A stretch of 5,358 nucleotides of DNA, taken from Flavobacteriales bacterium. GTDB taxonomy: Bacteria; Bacteroidota; Bacteroidia; Flavobacteriales; Flavobacteriaceae. This document shows, in pieces, positions 1 to 5,358 of this stretch. The DNA is taken from contig QIIH01000303.1 in the NCBI GenBank assembly GCA_003229235.1, forward strand, positions 1 to 5,358, given 5' to 3'. Both the position numbers and the translations under genes were made by a program. The notes below the pieces were generated by a model. That model saw only the letters and a program-made list of their open reading frames with translations. It searched no databases and had not been told where the DNA came from. The number at the start of each line of letters is the position of its first letter. Position 1 is the first letter of the stretch.

Positions 1-481
1 GAATCATCGGACTCCCACCACCAAGCTGACTCTTCTGAACATACACAGAGCCAGTACTCTCTAGTAAATCTGCAGAGGTTTGCGGATTTGCTATTAACAT
101 ATCTTTTTGAGTCACACTAAGTACTCGCTGTGCCAAATCTCTTTTATTCTGAGCAAAACGCGAAACAGACAACACAACGGTCTCCAATTGATCTGCATTT
201 AATACCATTCGCACCTCATTGTCTTGTGTTCTAATTTGTCCTTTGGTAATTATTGACGTTTCGTAAGAGAGATGTGAAAAAACGATACGCTCTATTTCTG
301 TAAAGGCGTCCAAATCTGCGTAACCGTCAAAATCTGTTATAGTAGATGCGGTTTTGCTGCCATTATAAATAGCAACACCAACGATAGGCCGAGAATCGGA
401 ATGATCAATTACCTGAATTTTTTGCGCCAAAGTTGGTACGCAAAAATACAGTAAAAATGATAGTAATAAGTAGGCACGCAT
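1..481 (-). CDS. TonB-dependent outer-membrane receptor, N-terminal part (possible heme/hemoglobin-type receptor)
   Basis: This is the first 160 codons of a TonB-dependent receptor; the rest lies beyond the left edge. Such receptors form outer-membrane beta-barrels that import scarce ligands using TonB-ExbBD energy. Residues 1-19 look like a type I signal peptide (hydrophobic core, cleavage probably after PTLA before Q20). Residues 21-92 resemble the carboxypeptidase-regulatory-like domain common in Bacteroidota receptors (VAIYNG, then ITDFDGYADL). The stretch ETVVLSVSRF (100-109) sits where a TonB-box-like segment is expected. The plug domain begins about residue 115, with NPQTSADLLESTGSVYVQKS and then QLGGGSPMI. 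As I recall the family, this QKSQxGGGSPM(I)RGF start is typical of receptors annotated as hemoglobin/transferrin/lactoferrin type, but the ligand cannot be settled from this fragment. The ATG at 481 lies one base after the recO stop codon (TAAGATG), so expression may be coupled to recO. A strong promoter-like sequence inside recO could also drive it independently. Confidence 0.88.
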   Translation of the reverse strand, partial: MRAYLLLSFLLYFCVPTLAQKIQVIDHSDSRPIVGVAIYNGSKTASTITDFDGYADLDAFTEIERIVFSHLSYETSIITKGQIRTQDNEVRMVLNADQLETVVLSVSRFAQNKRDLAQRVLSVTQKDMLIANPQTSADLLESTGSVYVQKSQLGGGSPMI

Positions 482-482
482 C

Positions 483-1208
483 TTATGAAAACAGTTGATT
501 TAGTACAGAAAGCGACTTAGGTTCTTTATAGTTTTGCAAATGTAATTGATAATATTGCAAAAGCAAATTAAGAACGCGAACGCTTAAACGCTGTTGTTTG
601 GTCAATTTAATACGGTTCATTGTATCAAATTCTATACCGAAAAACTGTTTGAAATGATCTACCGTTTCCCCACTTAAGCACAGAGGATCAATTCGTGAAG
701 GCATAAAGACTCCTTCTTCTAGGTGAAAACACTCCTGATTTACCTCATGATCGTCAGGATAAAAACCAAGATGCCCGCTAAGTTGAAGTAAAAATAGGAT
801 ATGAAAATTTGCAACTTCTTCGTTTACATCCAGCCATAAAAAAGAATTTTCTAAAAAATCAAAGAGGGAAGTATTCTGTTCTTCTTCTTGAATAGCCATT
901 TGTAAAATTTCACTTAAAAACATTACCAAGCCTTGCTTTACCAAATTGGTATGTAAAGAAGTAAAAGAATGCAATAGCCTCGCTTCTTTTAAATATTCTA
1001 GCGTGCCTTTATCTTTGTGTTGTGCTTGTAATTCGAGAAGGGTTAATGGCAAAAACAGCGCTTTTTTGAGTTTGCCTTTTTTAGATTTGAGAATGCTTCT
1101 TAATAAATACGATTTAAGCCCTGCTTCGCGTGTAAAACAGCGTACAATAAGATCTGCTTCGCCATATTTTAAACTAGAAATTACGAGAGCAGGAGTTGTA
1201 ATTTGCAT
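483..1208 (-). CDS. recO: DNA repair protein RecO
   Basis: RecO is the recombination mediator that, with RecR, loads RecA onto SSB-coated single-stranded DNA in the RecF pathway and also anneals complementary strands; it acts in the cytoplasm. The 241-residue length is usual for the family. Residues 1-80 form the OB-fold, with the family-typical start ALVISSLKYGEADLIVRCFT and then REAGLKSYLLRSILKSKKGK, whose lysine-rich part is suited to DNA binding. The remainder is predicted mostly helical, with HLGFYPDD (146-153) in the place of the conserved GFxPD segment. The zinc-binding cysteine set seen in some RecO proteins is not present: only C24, C160 and C177 occur, with no CxxC pair. The ATG at 1208 shares one base with the stop codon of the upstream PorZ-like gene (TAATG), favouring translational coupling and fixing the start. 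The stop codon lies one base before the TonB receptor start. Confidence 0.93.
   Translation of the reverse strand: MQITTPALVISSLKYGEADLIVRCFTREAGLKSYLLRSILKSKKGKLKKALFLPLTLLELQAQHKDKGTLEYLKEARLLHSFTSLHTNLVKQGLVMFLSEILQMAIQEEEQNTSLFDFLENSFLWLDVNEEVANFHILFLLQLSGHLGFYPDDHEVNQECFHLEEGVFMPSRIDPLCLSGETVDHFKQFFGIEFDTMNRIKLTKQQRLSVRVLNLLLQYYQLHLQNYKEPKSLSVLNQLFS
537..567 (-). promoter_or_regulatory. Candidate promoter for the TonB receptor, inside recO
   Basis: On the minus strand, TTTG (567-564) is followed by exactly 19 bases and then TACATTTG (544-537). This fully matches the Bacteroidota housekeeping promoter pattern, a -33 TTTG and a -7 TAnnTTTG with a spacer of about 19 bp. The predicted transcription start is near 530, giving a leader of about 50 nt before the receptor ATG at 481. 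The element lies within the last codons of recO. Function is inferred from motif match and position only. Confidence 0.6.
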
Positions 1209-3475
1209 TAACGTACAATCATAATTTTGCCTATTTTAGTTTCTAAGCCATCCTTTGTGGTTGCCAAAATAAAATAGACCCCCGAGCGCACTTTGTACTT
1301 GCCAAAAGCAGTAGTGTCCCATTGTATGCTTCCACCTTCAGACCGCTCTTCGTACACCAAATTGCCTTCCAAATCGGTAATTTTTACATTGGCATCTGCT
1401 GTAAGGCCATCGATAGTCACGGGACCCATATATTCTGGTCTAACGGGGTTTGGAAAGGCGTATAAACCTTCTAAATCGTCACGTGGAGCGGTGGCAGTAC
1501 CATTAAAAGCTACTAAACCGTTAACAGTAGCAAAATATACGCGTCCGCTTTGCGGATCGATAGCAATATCTTGAACGTTATTTGAGGGCAAAGGTGAATT
1601 GTCCTTAGTAAATTGCAGCAGCGTTTCTTGGCCGTTGGCCGAAAAATAAAAAACTCCCGAGGTTGCCGTTGCTACCCATTTATTATTAGAACCGTCTGTC
1701 TGGATGTCTGTTATGGGTTGATCAAAAAGCAATTCTTGCGGCACTCCATCTTCTAGAATAATGATTTGATTAGAATCGATACTTGCACCTTCTTGAAAAA
1801 TTCCGCCTACGTTAAAAAAGACTCTTAGTCCTTGAGTGGTTCCTATCCAAAGACGATTATTGTTATCAAAAGACAGAGCTCTTACATCATTAAAAGGTAA
1901 GTTTCCGCTACCTACTCCTTCTGCAATCCTCTTAAAAGCTCCAGAATTTGGGTTAAAAGCGATCACCCCATTTTGGGCAGACCCAAAAAAGACAAAACCT
2001 TCTCTACTTATTTTTAATTCGGTAAGTGCTAAATCGCCATCCGGGAGAATCGGATCCAGATTAAAAGAGGTAATGCTTGTTCCACTCAACCTTTTAAGCC
2101 CGTCTGACACTCTAGATTGTACAAACCACAGATTGTCTTCTCGATCAAAATCTGCTCCATATATTCTCACATCAGTGGCCTCAGGTGACGTGCTTTCTAA
2201 AGCCGAATTTGTATTATTTAAGAGTGTTTCTGGCAGTCCAGCATTAAATCTTAGAAGGCCTTGATTATAAGAACTCATATACACTTGCGAGGTGTCTCTT
2301 GGATTAATTGTAACATTTACTAAATCGTTGGCTTGAGATATCTCGTCGTAAGAAAAACTCGTCCATGCATTGTTAACCAAATGGCTAAGGCCAAATCTAC
2401 TTAATGGGAAAGGGTTAAAAGAAACTGTAATATCTCCAAAAACAGTCCACAATTGTCCGGGAGCCGCATCTATTGCAAAAGAACTGTTCCTAAGCGGACC
2501 ATCGGGTAGTATTTGCGTTGCCATATTGCTTCCAAAAGGCACCGATAATACACCAAAATCGCGAGTACCTAAAAATGCCACATCATCTTTTGCGATAGCC
2601 GCTCTAACGTCTAATGCAAAGTCATCAACAGTATCTATTAGTGCTACTTTCACAAAGTCGGTATTATAAATATGCACTTCACTAGACGTGGTAGCAATTA
2701 AATACTGTTCGTTAGCTTTAAAATCAATAATTCCACTTGCGGGAGTGAGGGTTTCTAAGGTAGTAGGGCTTGTCCCATCAAAAATCGAGATATTCCCTCC
2801 AAAACGTGCTACATAAAGATTCCCGGCAAAACTAACAACGCCTCTACCTGCTGCTCCAATTGCCGTATTCCATTGGTTAAAATCGATTAAATTGTCGTTT
2901 GCTTGAATCGCTTGTTTTAGCCCATCGTTAGAAGTTGCATAAATAAAGCCATCGTGAACGGTCAATTGTGTTATTCGCAGGCGACCTCCACCCGGGCCGA
3001 TAAAAAATGTGTCACCAAATTGGAGCAAGGATAAGTCATATTCAGAAATTCCAAAGTCTGAACTTATATAAACAATGTCCTCAAACTCATAAAAATGATT
3101 AATTCTTTTCTCGTCTGGCGGAATCGTAGGTTTATCAAATATATCGACGACAGTAAGTATTCTTCCATCGTCGTGAATTACTTCGACAAGACCATTGGCA
3201 TACCCTAATAATGTTAATTCGAAGGCTTCGCTATAATGAATTGAAGAAATATCTTCGCCCGATAAGCCCTGCACAGACGAAGTCGTGGTAAGATCGTTGG
3301 TAGTTAGATCGTATTCAAAATAGGCATTTTGCGCGGCTGCATAAATTTGATCAGGCCCTTCGGCCAAATCAACAATGTTGTTATAAGAAAACAATCCGAG
3401 CCAGGAATCTTCGAAAGATTGCCCAAAGCTAGTCTGGCATAACCATAAAAGAGTTGCTGTAAGTAGCAATCGCAT
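1208..3475 (-). CDS. porZ: PorZ-like double beta-propeller surface protein with type IX secretion C-terminal domain
   Basis: The product is a 755-residue exported protein. MRLLLTATLLWLCQTSFGQ is a clear signal peptide. After it I count 14 propeller-like strand repeats, starting near residues 34, 76, 125, 168, 213, 249, 290, 331, 386, 435, 484, 531, 588 and 634, which fits two seven-bladed propellers. Several match the two-component-regulator propeller pattern, e.g. FDNNNRLWIGTTQGLRVF (536-553). Residues 671-755 form a type IX sorting-type domain beginning AFPNPVRPE and ending GKIMIVR. This order and size match PorZ of Porphyromonas gingivalis (about 776 residues), a surface member of the PorU-PorV-PorQ-PorZ attachment complex that supplies anionic lipopolysaccharide to the PorU sortase. 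I also recall recO as a frequent neighbour of this family. An upstream in-frame GTG at 3502 would add nine residues before the signal peptide and falls directly after a -7-like box, so the ATG at 3475 is preferred. Alternative: another type IX-exported propeller protein. Confidence 0.8.
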   Translation of the reverse strand: MRLLLTATLLWLCQTSFGQSFEDSWLGLFSYNNIVDLAEGPDQIYAAAQNAYFEYDLTTNDLTTTSSVQGLSGEDISSIHYSEAFELTLLGYANGLVEVIHDDGRILTVVDIFDKPTIPPDEKRINHFYEFEDIVYISSDFGISEYDLSLLQFGDTFFIGPGGGRLRITQLTVHDGFIYATSNDGLKQAIQANDNLIDFNQWNTAIGAAGRGVVSFAGNLYVARFGGNISIFDGTSPTTLETLTPASGIIDFKANEQYLIATTSSEVHIYNTDFVKVALIDTVDDFALDVRAAIAKDDVAFLGTRDFGVLSVPFGSNMATQILPDGPLRNSSFAIDAAPGQLWTVFGDITVSFNPFPLSRFGLSHLVNNAWTSFSYDEISQANDLVNVTINPRDTSQVYMSSYNQGLLRFNAGLPETLLNNTNSALESTSPEATDVRIYGADFDREDNLWFVQSRVSDGLKRLSGTSITSFNLDPILPDGDLALTELKISREGFVFFGSAQNGVIAFNPNSGAFKRIAEGVGSGNLPFNDVRALSFDNNNRLWIGTTQGLRVFFNVGGIFQEGASIDSNQIIILEDGVPQELLFDQPITDIQTDGSNNKWVATATSGVFYFSANGQETLLQFTKDNSPLPSNNVQDIAIDPQSGRVYFATVNGLVAFNGTATAPRDDLEGLYAFPNPVRPEYMGPVTIDGLTADANVKITDLEGNLVYEERSEGGSIQWDTTAFGKYKVRSGVYFILATTKDGLETKIGKIMIVR

Positions 3476-3503
3476 CGCGTAGGAGTTTGTTTTAAATAAC
3501 ACG

Positions 3504-3529
3504 CTAAAATAAGATTTATTGTAAGCAAA
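3504..3529 (-). promoter_or_regulatory. Weak candidate promoter for the porZ-recO cluster
   Basis: On the minus strand TATTTTAG (3511-3504) differs by one base from the TAnnTTTG -7 pattern, with TTTG (3529-3526) upstream. The spacer is 14 bp, shorter than the usual 17-23, so the pair is imperfect. A start near 3498 would leave a leader of about 22 nt before the ATG at 3475 and would exclude the GTG at 3502 as an initiator. Confidence 0.3.
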
Positions 3530-3547
3530 GATTGTTTAAACTAGTTA

Positions 3548-4891
3548 TTAAACCACACCTTGTGCTAACATAGCGTCTGCGACTTTTACAAAACCAGCCA
3601 CATTAGCTCCTTTCACGTAGTCTACATAACCATCACCGTCTTTACCATAAGTAACACAGGCTTCGTGTATATCGTTCATAATAGCGTGAAGCTTTTGGTC
3701 TACTTCTTTTGCCGTCCAGTTAAAACGCAACGAATTTTGTGACATTTCTAAACCAGAAGTAGCAACACCTCCAGCATTTGAAGCTTTGCCCGGTGCAAAT
3801 AATACTTTTGCCCTAATAAACGCCTCGACAGCATCTGGTGTACAAGGCATATTGGCTCCTTCACTAACACAAATAACGCCATTTGCTACTAAGCCTTCGG
3901 CTTCTTCTTTATTTAGTTCGTTTTGAGTGGCACATGGTAAGGCAATATCACCGTCCATACCCCATGGACGCTCCCCTTTAAAGTATTTGGCAGAAGGGTA
4001 TTGGTTAACGTATTCAGAAATACGCCCACGCTTTTCATTCTTAAGATCCATGATAAAGGCTAGCTTGTCGCTATCTATACCGTGTTCATCGTAAATAAAT
4101 CCTCCAGAATCAGACATGGTAAGCACTTTAGCGCCTAGCTCGGTAGCTTTTTGTGTAGCAAACTGTGCTACATTTCCGGAACCGGAAACCAAAACACGCT
4201 TACCTCTAAAGCTCTCTCCACGTGTTTCTAACATGTTTTGCGCAAAATATACGTTTCCGTAGCCAGTAGCTTCTGGGCGTATCAAAGAACCTCCAAAACT
4301 TAGGCCTTTACCTGTTAAAACTCCTGTAAATTCGTTGCGAATACGCTTATACTGGCCAAACATATAACCAATTTCGCGACCACCTACCCCGATATCACCA
4401 GCAGGAACATCTGTATTTGGGCCAATATGACGTGATAATTCGGTCATAAAGCTCTGGCAAAAGCGCATCACTTCTGCATCGCTTTTACCCTTAGGGTCAA
4501 AATTAGCTCCTCCCTTTCCTCCGCCCATTGGCAGGGTAGTTAAACTATTTTTAAAGATTTGCTCAAACCCTAAAAACTTTAAAATACTCAAATTAACTGA
4601 TGGATGAAATCTGAGACCCCCTTTATAAGGTCCAATCGCCGAATTAAATTCGACACGATACGCCTTGTTTACTTGAATGTTTCCTTGGTCGTCTGTCCAT
4701 GATACTCTAAACATTATAGTGCGTTCTGGCTCTACCATACGCTCTAAAAGCATAGCATTCTGATACTTTTCGTTTTCTTCGATAAACGGGATTACAGTTT
4801 CTGCCACTTCGGTTACAGCCTGCATAAACTCAGGTTCGTTGGGGTTTTGCTGAGCAACTTTGTCGATAAAATCTTGGATACTTTCTTTCAT
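3548..4891 (-). CDS. gdhA: NADP-specific glutamate dehydrogenase (EC 1.4.1.4)
   Basis: This cytoplasmic enzyme reductively aminates 2-oxoglutarate with ammonium and NADPH to give glutamate, a main entry of ammonium into metabolism when ammonium is plentiful. The 447-residue product has the same length as E. coli GdhA and shares long identical stretches with it from memory, such as FNSAIGPYKGG-type and PAGDIGVGGRE segments. The N-terminal dimerisation/substrate domain (about 55-185) carries the substrate-binding lysines K90 (PYKGG) and K114, catalytic K126 (LPMGGGKGG) and D166 (PAGDIGVG). S379 (ATSGLEMSQN) matches the glutamate-contacting serine. The C-terminal Rossmann domain has GSGNVA (237-242), with D261-S262 at the end of the second strand as in NADP enzymes of this hexameric group. 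All key residues are intact. The gene ends in tandem stops (TAATAA). No strong terminator follows, so some read-through into porZ is possible. NADPH preference is inferred from similarity to GdhA. Confidence 0.97.
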   Translation of the reverse strand: MKESIQDFIDKVAQQNPNEPEFMQAVTEVAETVIPFIEENEKYQNAMLLERMVEPERTIMFRVSWTDDQGNIQVNKAYRVEFNSAIGPYKGGLRFHPSVNLSILKFLGFEQIFKNSLTTLPMGGGKGGANFDPKGKSDAEVMRFCQSFMTELSRHIGPNTDVPAGDIGVGGREIGYMFGQYKRIRNEFTGVLTGKGLSFGGSLIRPEATGYGNVYFAQNMLETRGESFRGKRVLVSGSGNVAQFATQKATELGAKVLTMSDSGGFIYDEHGIDSDKLAFIMDLKNEKRGRISEYVNQYPSAKYFKGERPWGMDGDIALPCATQNELNKEEAEGLVANGVICVSEGANMPCTPDAVEAFIRAKVLFAPGKASNAGGVATSGLEMSQNSLRFNWTAKEVDQKLHAIMNDIHEACVTYGKDGDGYVDYVKGANVAGFVKVADAMLAQGVV

Positions 4892-4951
4892 CTGTTACGA
4901 TTCGTTTGTGAGTCTATGTTTTAACAATAGACAACAGTTTATTCAATTTAG

Positions 4952-4963
4952 AGCAATATTGCT
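4952..4963. repeat. 12-bp perfect palindrome AGCAATATTGCT
   Basis: AGCAATATTGCT equals its own reverse complement. It lies 60 bp upstream of the gdhA ATG, within the predicted gdhA leader. It could be a dimer-bound operator; as RNA it could pair only between copies or form a strained stem. No T-run follows on either strand, so it is not a terminator. Confidence 0.5.
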
Positions 4964-4988
4964 GTTTTCAAATTATGACGCTACTATC

Positions 4989-4999
4989 GGGTTTAACCC
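4989..4999. repeat. Hyphenated palindrome GGGTT-T-AACCC
   Basis: Five-base arms GGGTT and AACCC flank one T. The GC content of the arms is unusual for this AT-rich region. The single-base centre is too tight for an RNA hairpin with all five pairs closed, so a protein-binding site is the more natural reading. It could also be chance. Confidence 0.3.
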
Positions 5000-5011
5000 C
5001 TAAACTTAGTA

Positions 5012-5052
5012 CGAAAACGACACTAATCGCTTATAAAACTAAATCGTTTTCG
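5012..5052. repeat. 9-bp inverted repeat CGAAAACGA / TCGTTTTCG
   Basis: CGAAAACGA at 5012-5020 is the exact reverse complement of TCGTTTTCG at 5044-5052, with 23 bases between. In the predicted gdhA leader RNA these arms could form a nine-pair stem. The right arm is also part of the palindrome at 5046-5057, so stem formation and protein binding to that palindrome are alternative readings. Confidence 0.5.
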
Positions 5053-5057
5053 AAAAC
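5046..5057. promoter_or_regulatory. 12-bp palindrome GTTTTCGAAAAC, candidate gdhA operator
   Basis: GTTTTCGAAAAC is a perfect palindrome made of two CGAAAAC half-sites in inverted, overlapping arrangement. A third CGAAAAC copy lies at 5012-5018. The palindrome sits 5 bp downstream of the minus-strand -7 box, at the predicted gdhA transcription start, a place where a bound repressor would block initiation. The regulator is unknown. Confidence 0.45.
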
Positions 5058-5061
5058 TCAG

Positions 5062-5069
5062 CAAAGATA
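5062..5069 (-). promoter_or_regulatory. Candidate gdhA promoter -7 box (TATCTTTG)
   Basis: TATCTTTG on the minus strand matches TAnnTTTG exactly. No TTG occurs 17-23 bp upstream; the nearest, at 5082-5080, gives only a 10-bp spacer. An activator may therefore be needed, or the box may be fortuitous. Use of this box would give a start near 5055 and an untranslated leader of about 165 nt before the gdhA ATG at 4891. Confidence 0.45.
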
Positions 5070-5129
5070 CCTTTTATGCCAATATTCTCCGCGATATTTG
5101 AACATAATTAGCAGTTTATTGCTCCTAAA

Positions 5130-5160
5130 TTTCCTTGTTAGATATGTTTTTATATATTTG
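5130..5160 (+). promoter_or_regulatory. Candidate promoter for the rightward exported protein gene
   Basis: TATATTTG (5153-5160) matches TAnnTTTG exactly. TTTC at 5130-5133 stands 19 bp upstream as a three-of-four match to TTTG; a TTG at 5135-5137 gives a 15-bp spacer. The predicted start near 5166 leaves a leader of about 23 nt before the ATG at 5189. Confidence 0.55.
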
Positions 5161-5188
5161 CTAAGTTTCAAATCAAATCCGTAATACA

Positions 5189-5358
5189 ATGAAAGCCAGA
5201 TATAGCCTCTTGGTCTTCGTCTTATTTATATTCGGACAACCTACAGTACTTGGCCAATTAGGCTTTTCTCACGAAGTGGGAATTGTTGTTGGTCCTGTAG
5301 CATTTCAGTCTGATTATGGTCTGCGCAATAATTTTGAATCCGATCAAGGAAATATCGG
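5189..5358 (+). CDS. Exported protein of unknown function, N-terminal part (possibly THC0290_0291 family)
   Basis: Only 56 complete codons are inside the window; the gene runs off the right edge. Residues 1-22 form a signal peptide (MKARYS, then a hydrophobic core LLVFVLFIF, cleavage probably after VLG before Q23). The mature start, QLGFSHEVGIVVGPVAFQSD followed by YGLRNNFES, resembles from memory a Bacteroidota family labelled THC0290_0291 that often sits next to the glutamate dehydrogenase gene and is sometimes misnamed after it. I cannot confirm this without a search. The glycine- and aromatic-alternating start would suit a periplasmic or outer-membrane beta protein, but no function is known to me. 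The ATG at 5189 is chosen because the signal peptide follows at once and an in-frame-independent -7 box lies 28 bp upstream. It is divergent from gdhA and may share its control region. Confidence 0.8.
   Translation, partial: MKARYSLLVFVLFIFGQPTVLGQLGFSHEVGIVVGPVAFQSDYGLRNNFESDQGNI

Larger units (their letters stand above)
4892..5188. other. Divergent intergenic regulatory region between gdhA and a small exported protein gene
   Basis: This 297-bp AT-rich stretch separates two divergent genes. It holds one TAnnTTTG -7-type box on each strand, two perfect 12-bp palindromes, a 9-bp inverted repeat and a small hyphenated hairpin, listed separately. No RNA gene was recognised. A 69-codon open frame on the plus strand (4975-5184) covers these elements and is judged non-coding. 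Confidence 0.75.

Noticed and set aside
946..2669. Several plus-strand open frames of 92-142 codons antisense to recO and the PorZ-like gene.
   Set aside because: They are fully covered by strong minus-strand genes, have no recognisable domains, and are compositional shadows of the real reading frames.
3304..3528. A 74-codon minus-strand frame overlapping the 5' end of the PorZ-like gene.
   Set aside because: It is an out-of-frame reading of the signal peptide and first propeller blade; the main frame has clear domain support.
3476..3547. A possible terminator between gdhA and the PorZ-like gene (palindromes GTTTAAAC and AACTAGTT, and a weak AT-only stem).
   Set aside because: The arms are short, AT-only and not followed by a convincing T-run, so no intrinsic terminator can be supported.
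4892..5061. A possible riboswitch in the long predicted gdhA leader.
   Set aside because: No known riboswitch core motif was recognised, and the leader length depends on an unverified promoter. Only short palindromes and one inverted repeat are supported.
4975..5184. A 69-codon open frame on the plus strand between gdhA and the rightward gene, with a hydrophobic C-terminal part.
   Set aside because: It overlaps both candidate -7 boxes and the palindromes, is of AT-rich low-complexity composition, has no recognisable family features, and ends just before the next real start. It is best explained as chance in AT-rich intergenic DNA.

Overview
The window looks like chromosomal DNA from a member of the Bacteroidota, most likely Flavobacteriaceae. 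The evidence is its AT-rich intergenic DNA with TAnnTTTG-type -7 boxes, a PorZ-like type IX secretion protein, a TonB-dependent receptor with a carboxypeptidase-regulatory-like N-terminus, and start sites without Shine-Dalgarno sequences. No mobile element, CRISPR array, tRNA, rRNA or sign of recent gene transfer was seen. I found no new enzymatic or defence system; the interest lies mainly in gene arrangement and regulation.

Layout, left to right. Four genes read leftward on the minus strand and one reads rightward at the right edge. The start of a TonB-dependent outer-membrane receptor (1-481, cut by the window edge) is separated by a single base from recO (483-1208, recombination mediator). 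The recO start codon overlaps the stop codon of a 755-residue double beta-propeller protein with a type IX secretion C-terminal domain, best matched to PorZ (1208-3475). A 72-bp gap without a convincing terminator leads to gdhA, an NADP-type hexameric glutamate dehydrogenase (3548-4891). A divergent intergenic region of 297 bp (4892-5188) separates gdhA from the first 56 codons of a small exported protein reading rightward (5189-5358).

How the genes relate. porZ, recO and the receptor gene form a close-packed cluster (1-base overlap, then 1-base gap), so porZ and recO are probably co-transcribed and translationally coupled. The receptor also appears to have its own promoter inside the 3' end of recO (TTTG, 19-bp spacer, TACATTTG), which would let it respond separately, for example to iron or heme. 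gdhA assimilates ammonium into glutamate. The divergent region upstream of it carries a -7-like box on each strand and several short palindromes, including a 12-bp one at the predicted gdhA transcription start, making it a candidate regulatory region for nitrogen control.
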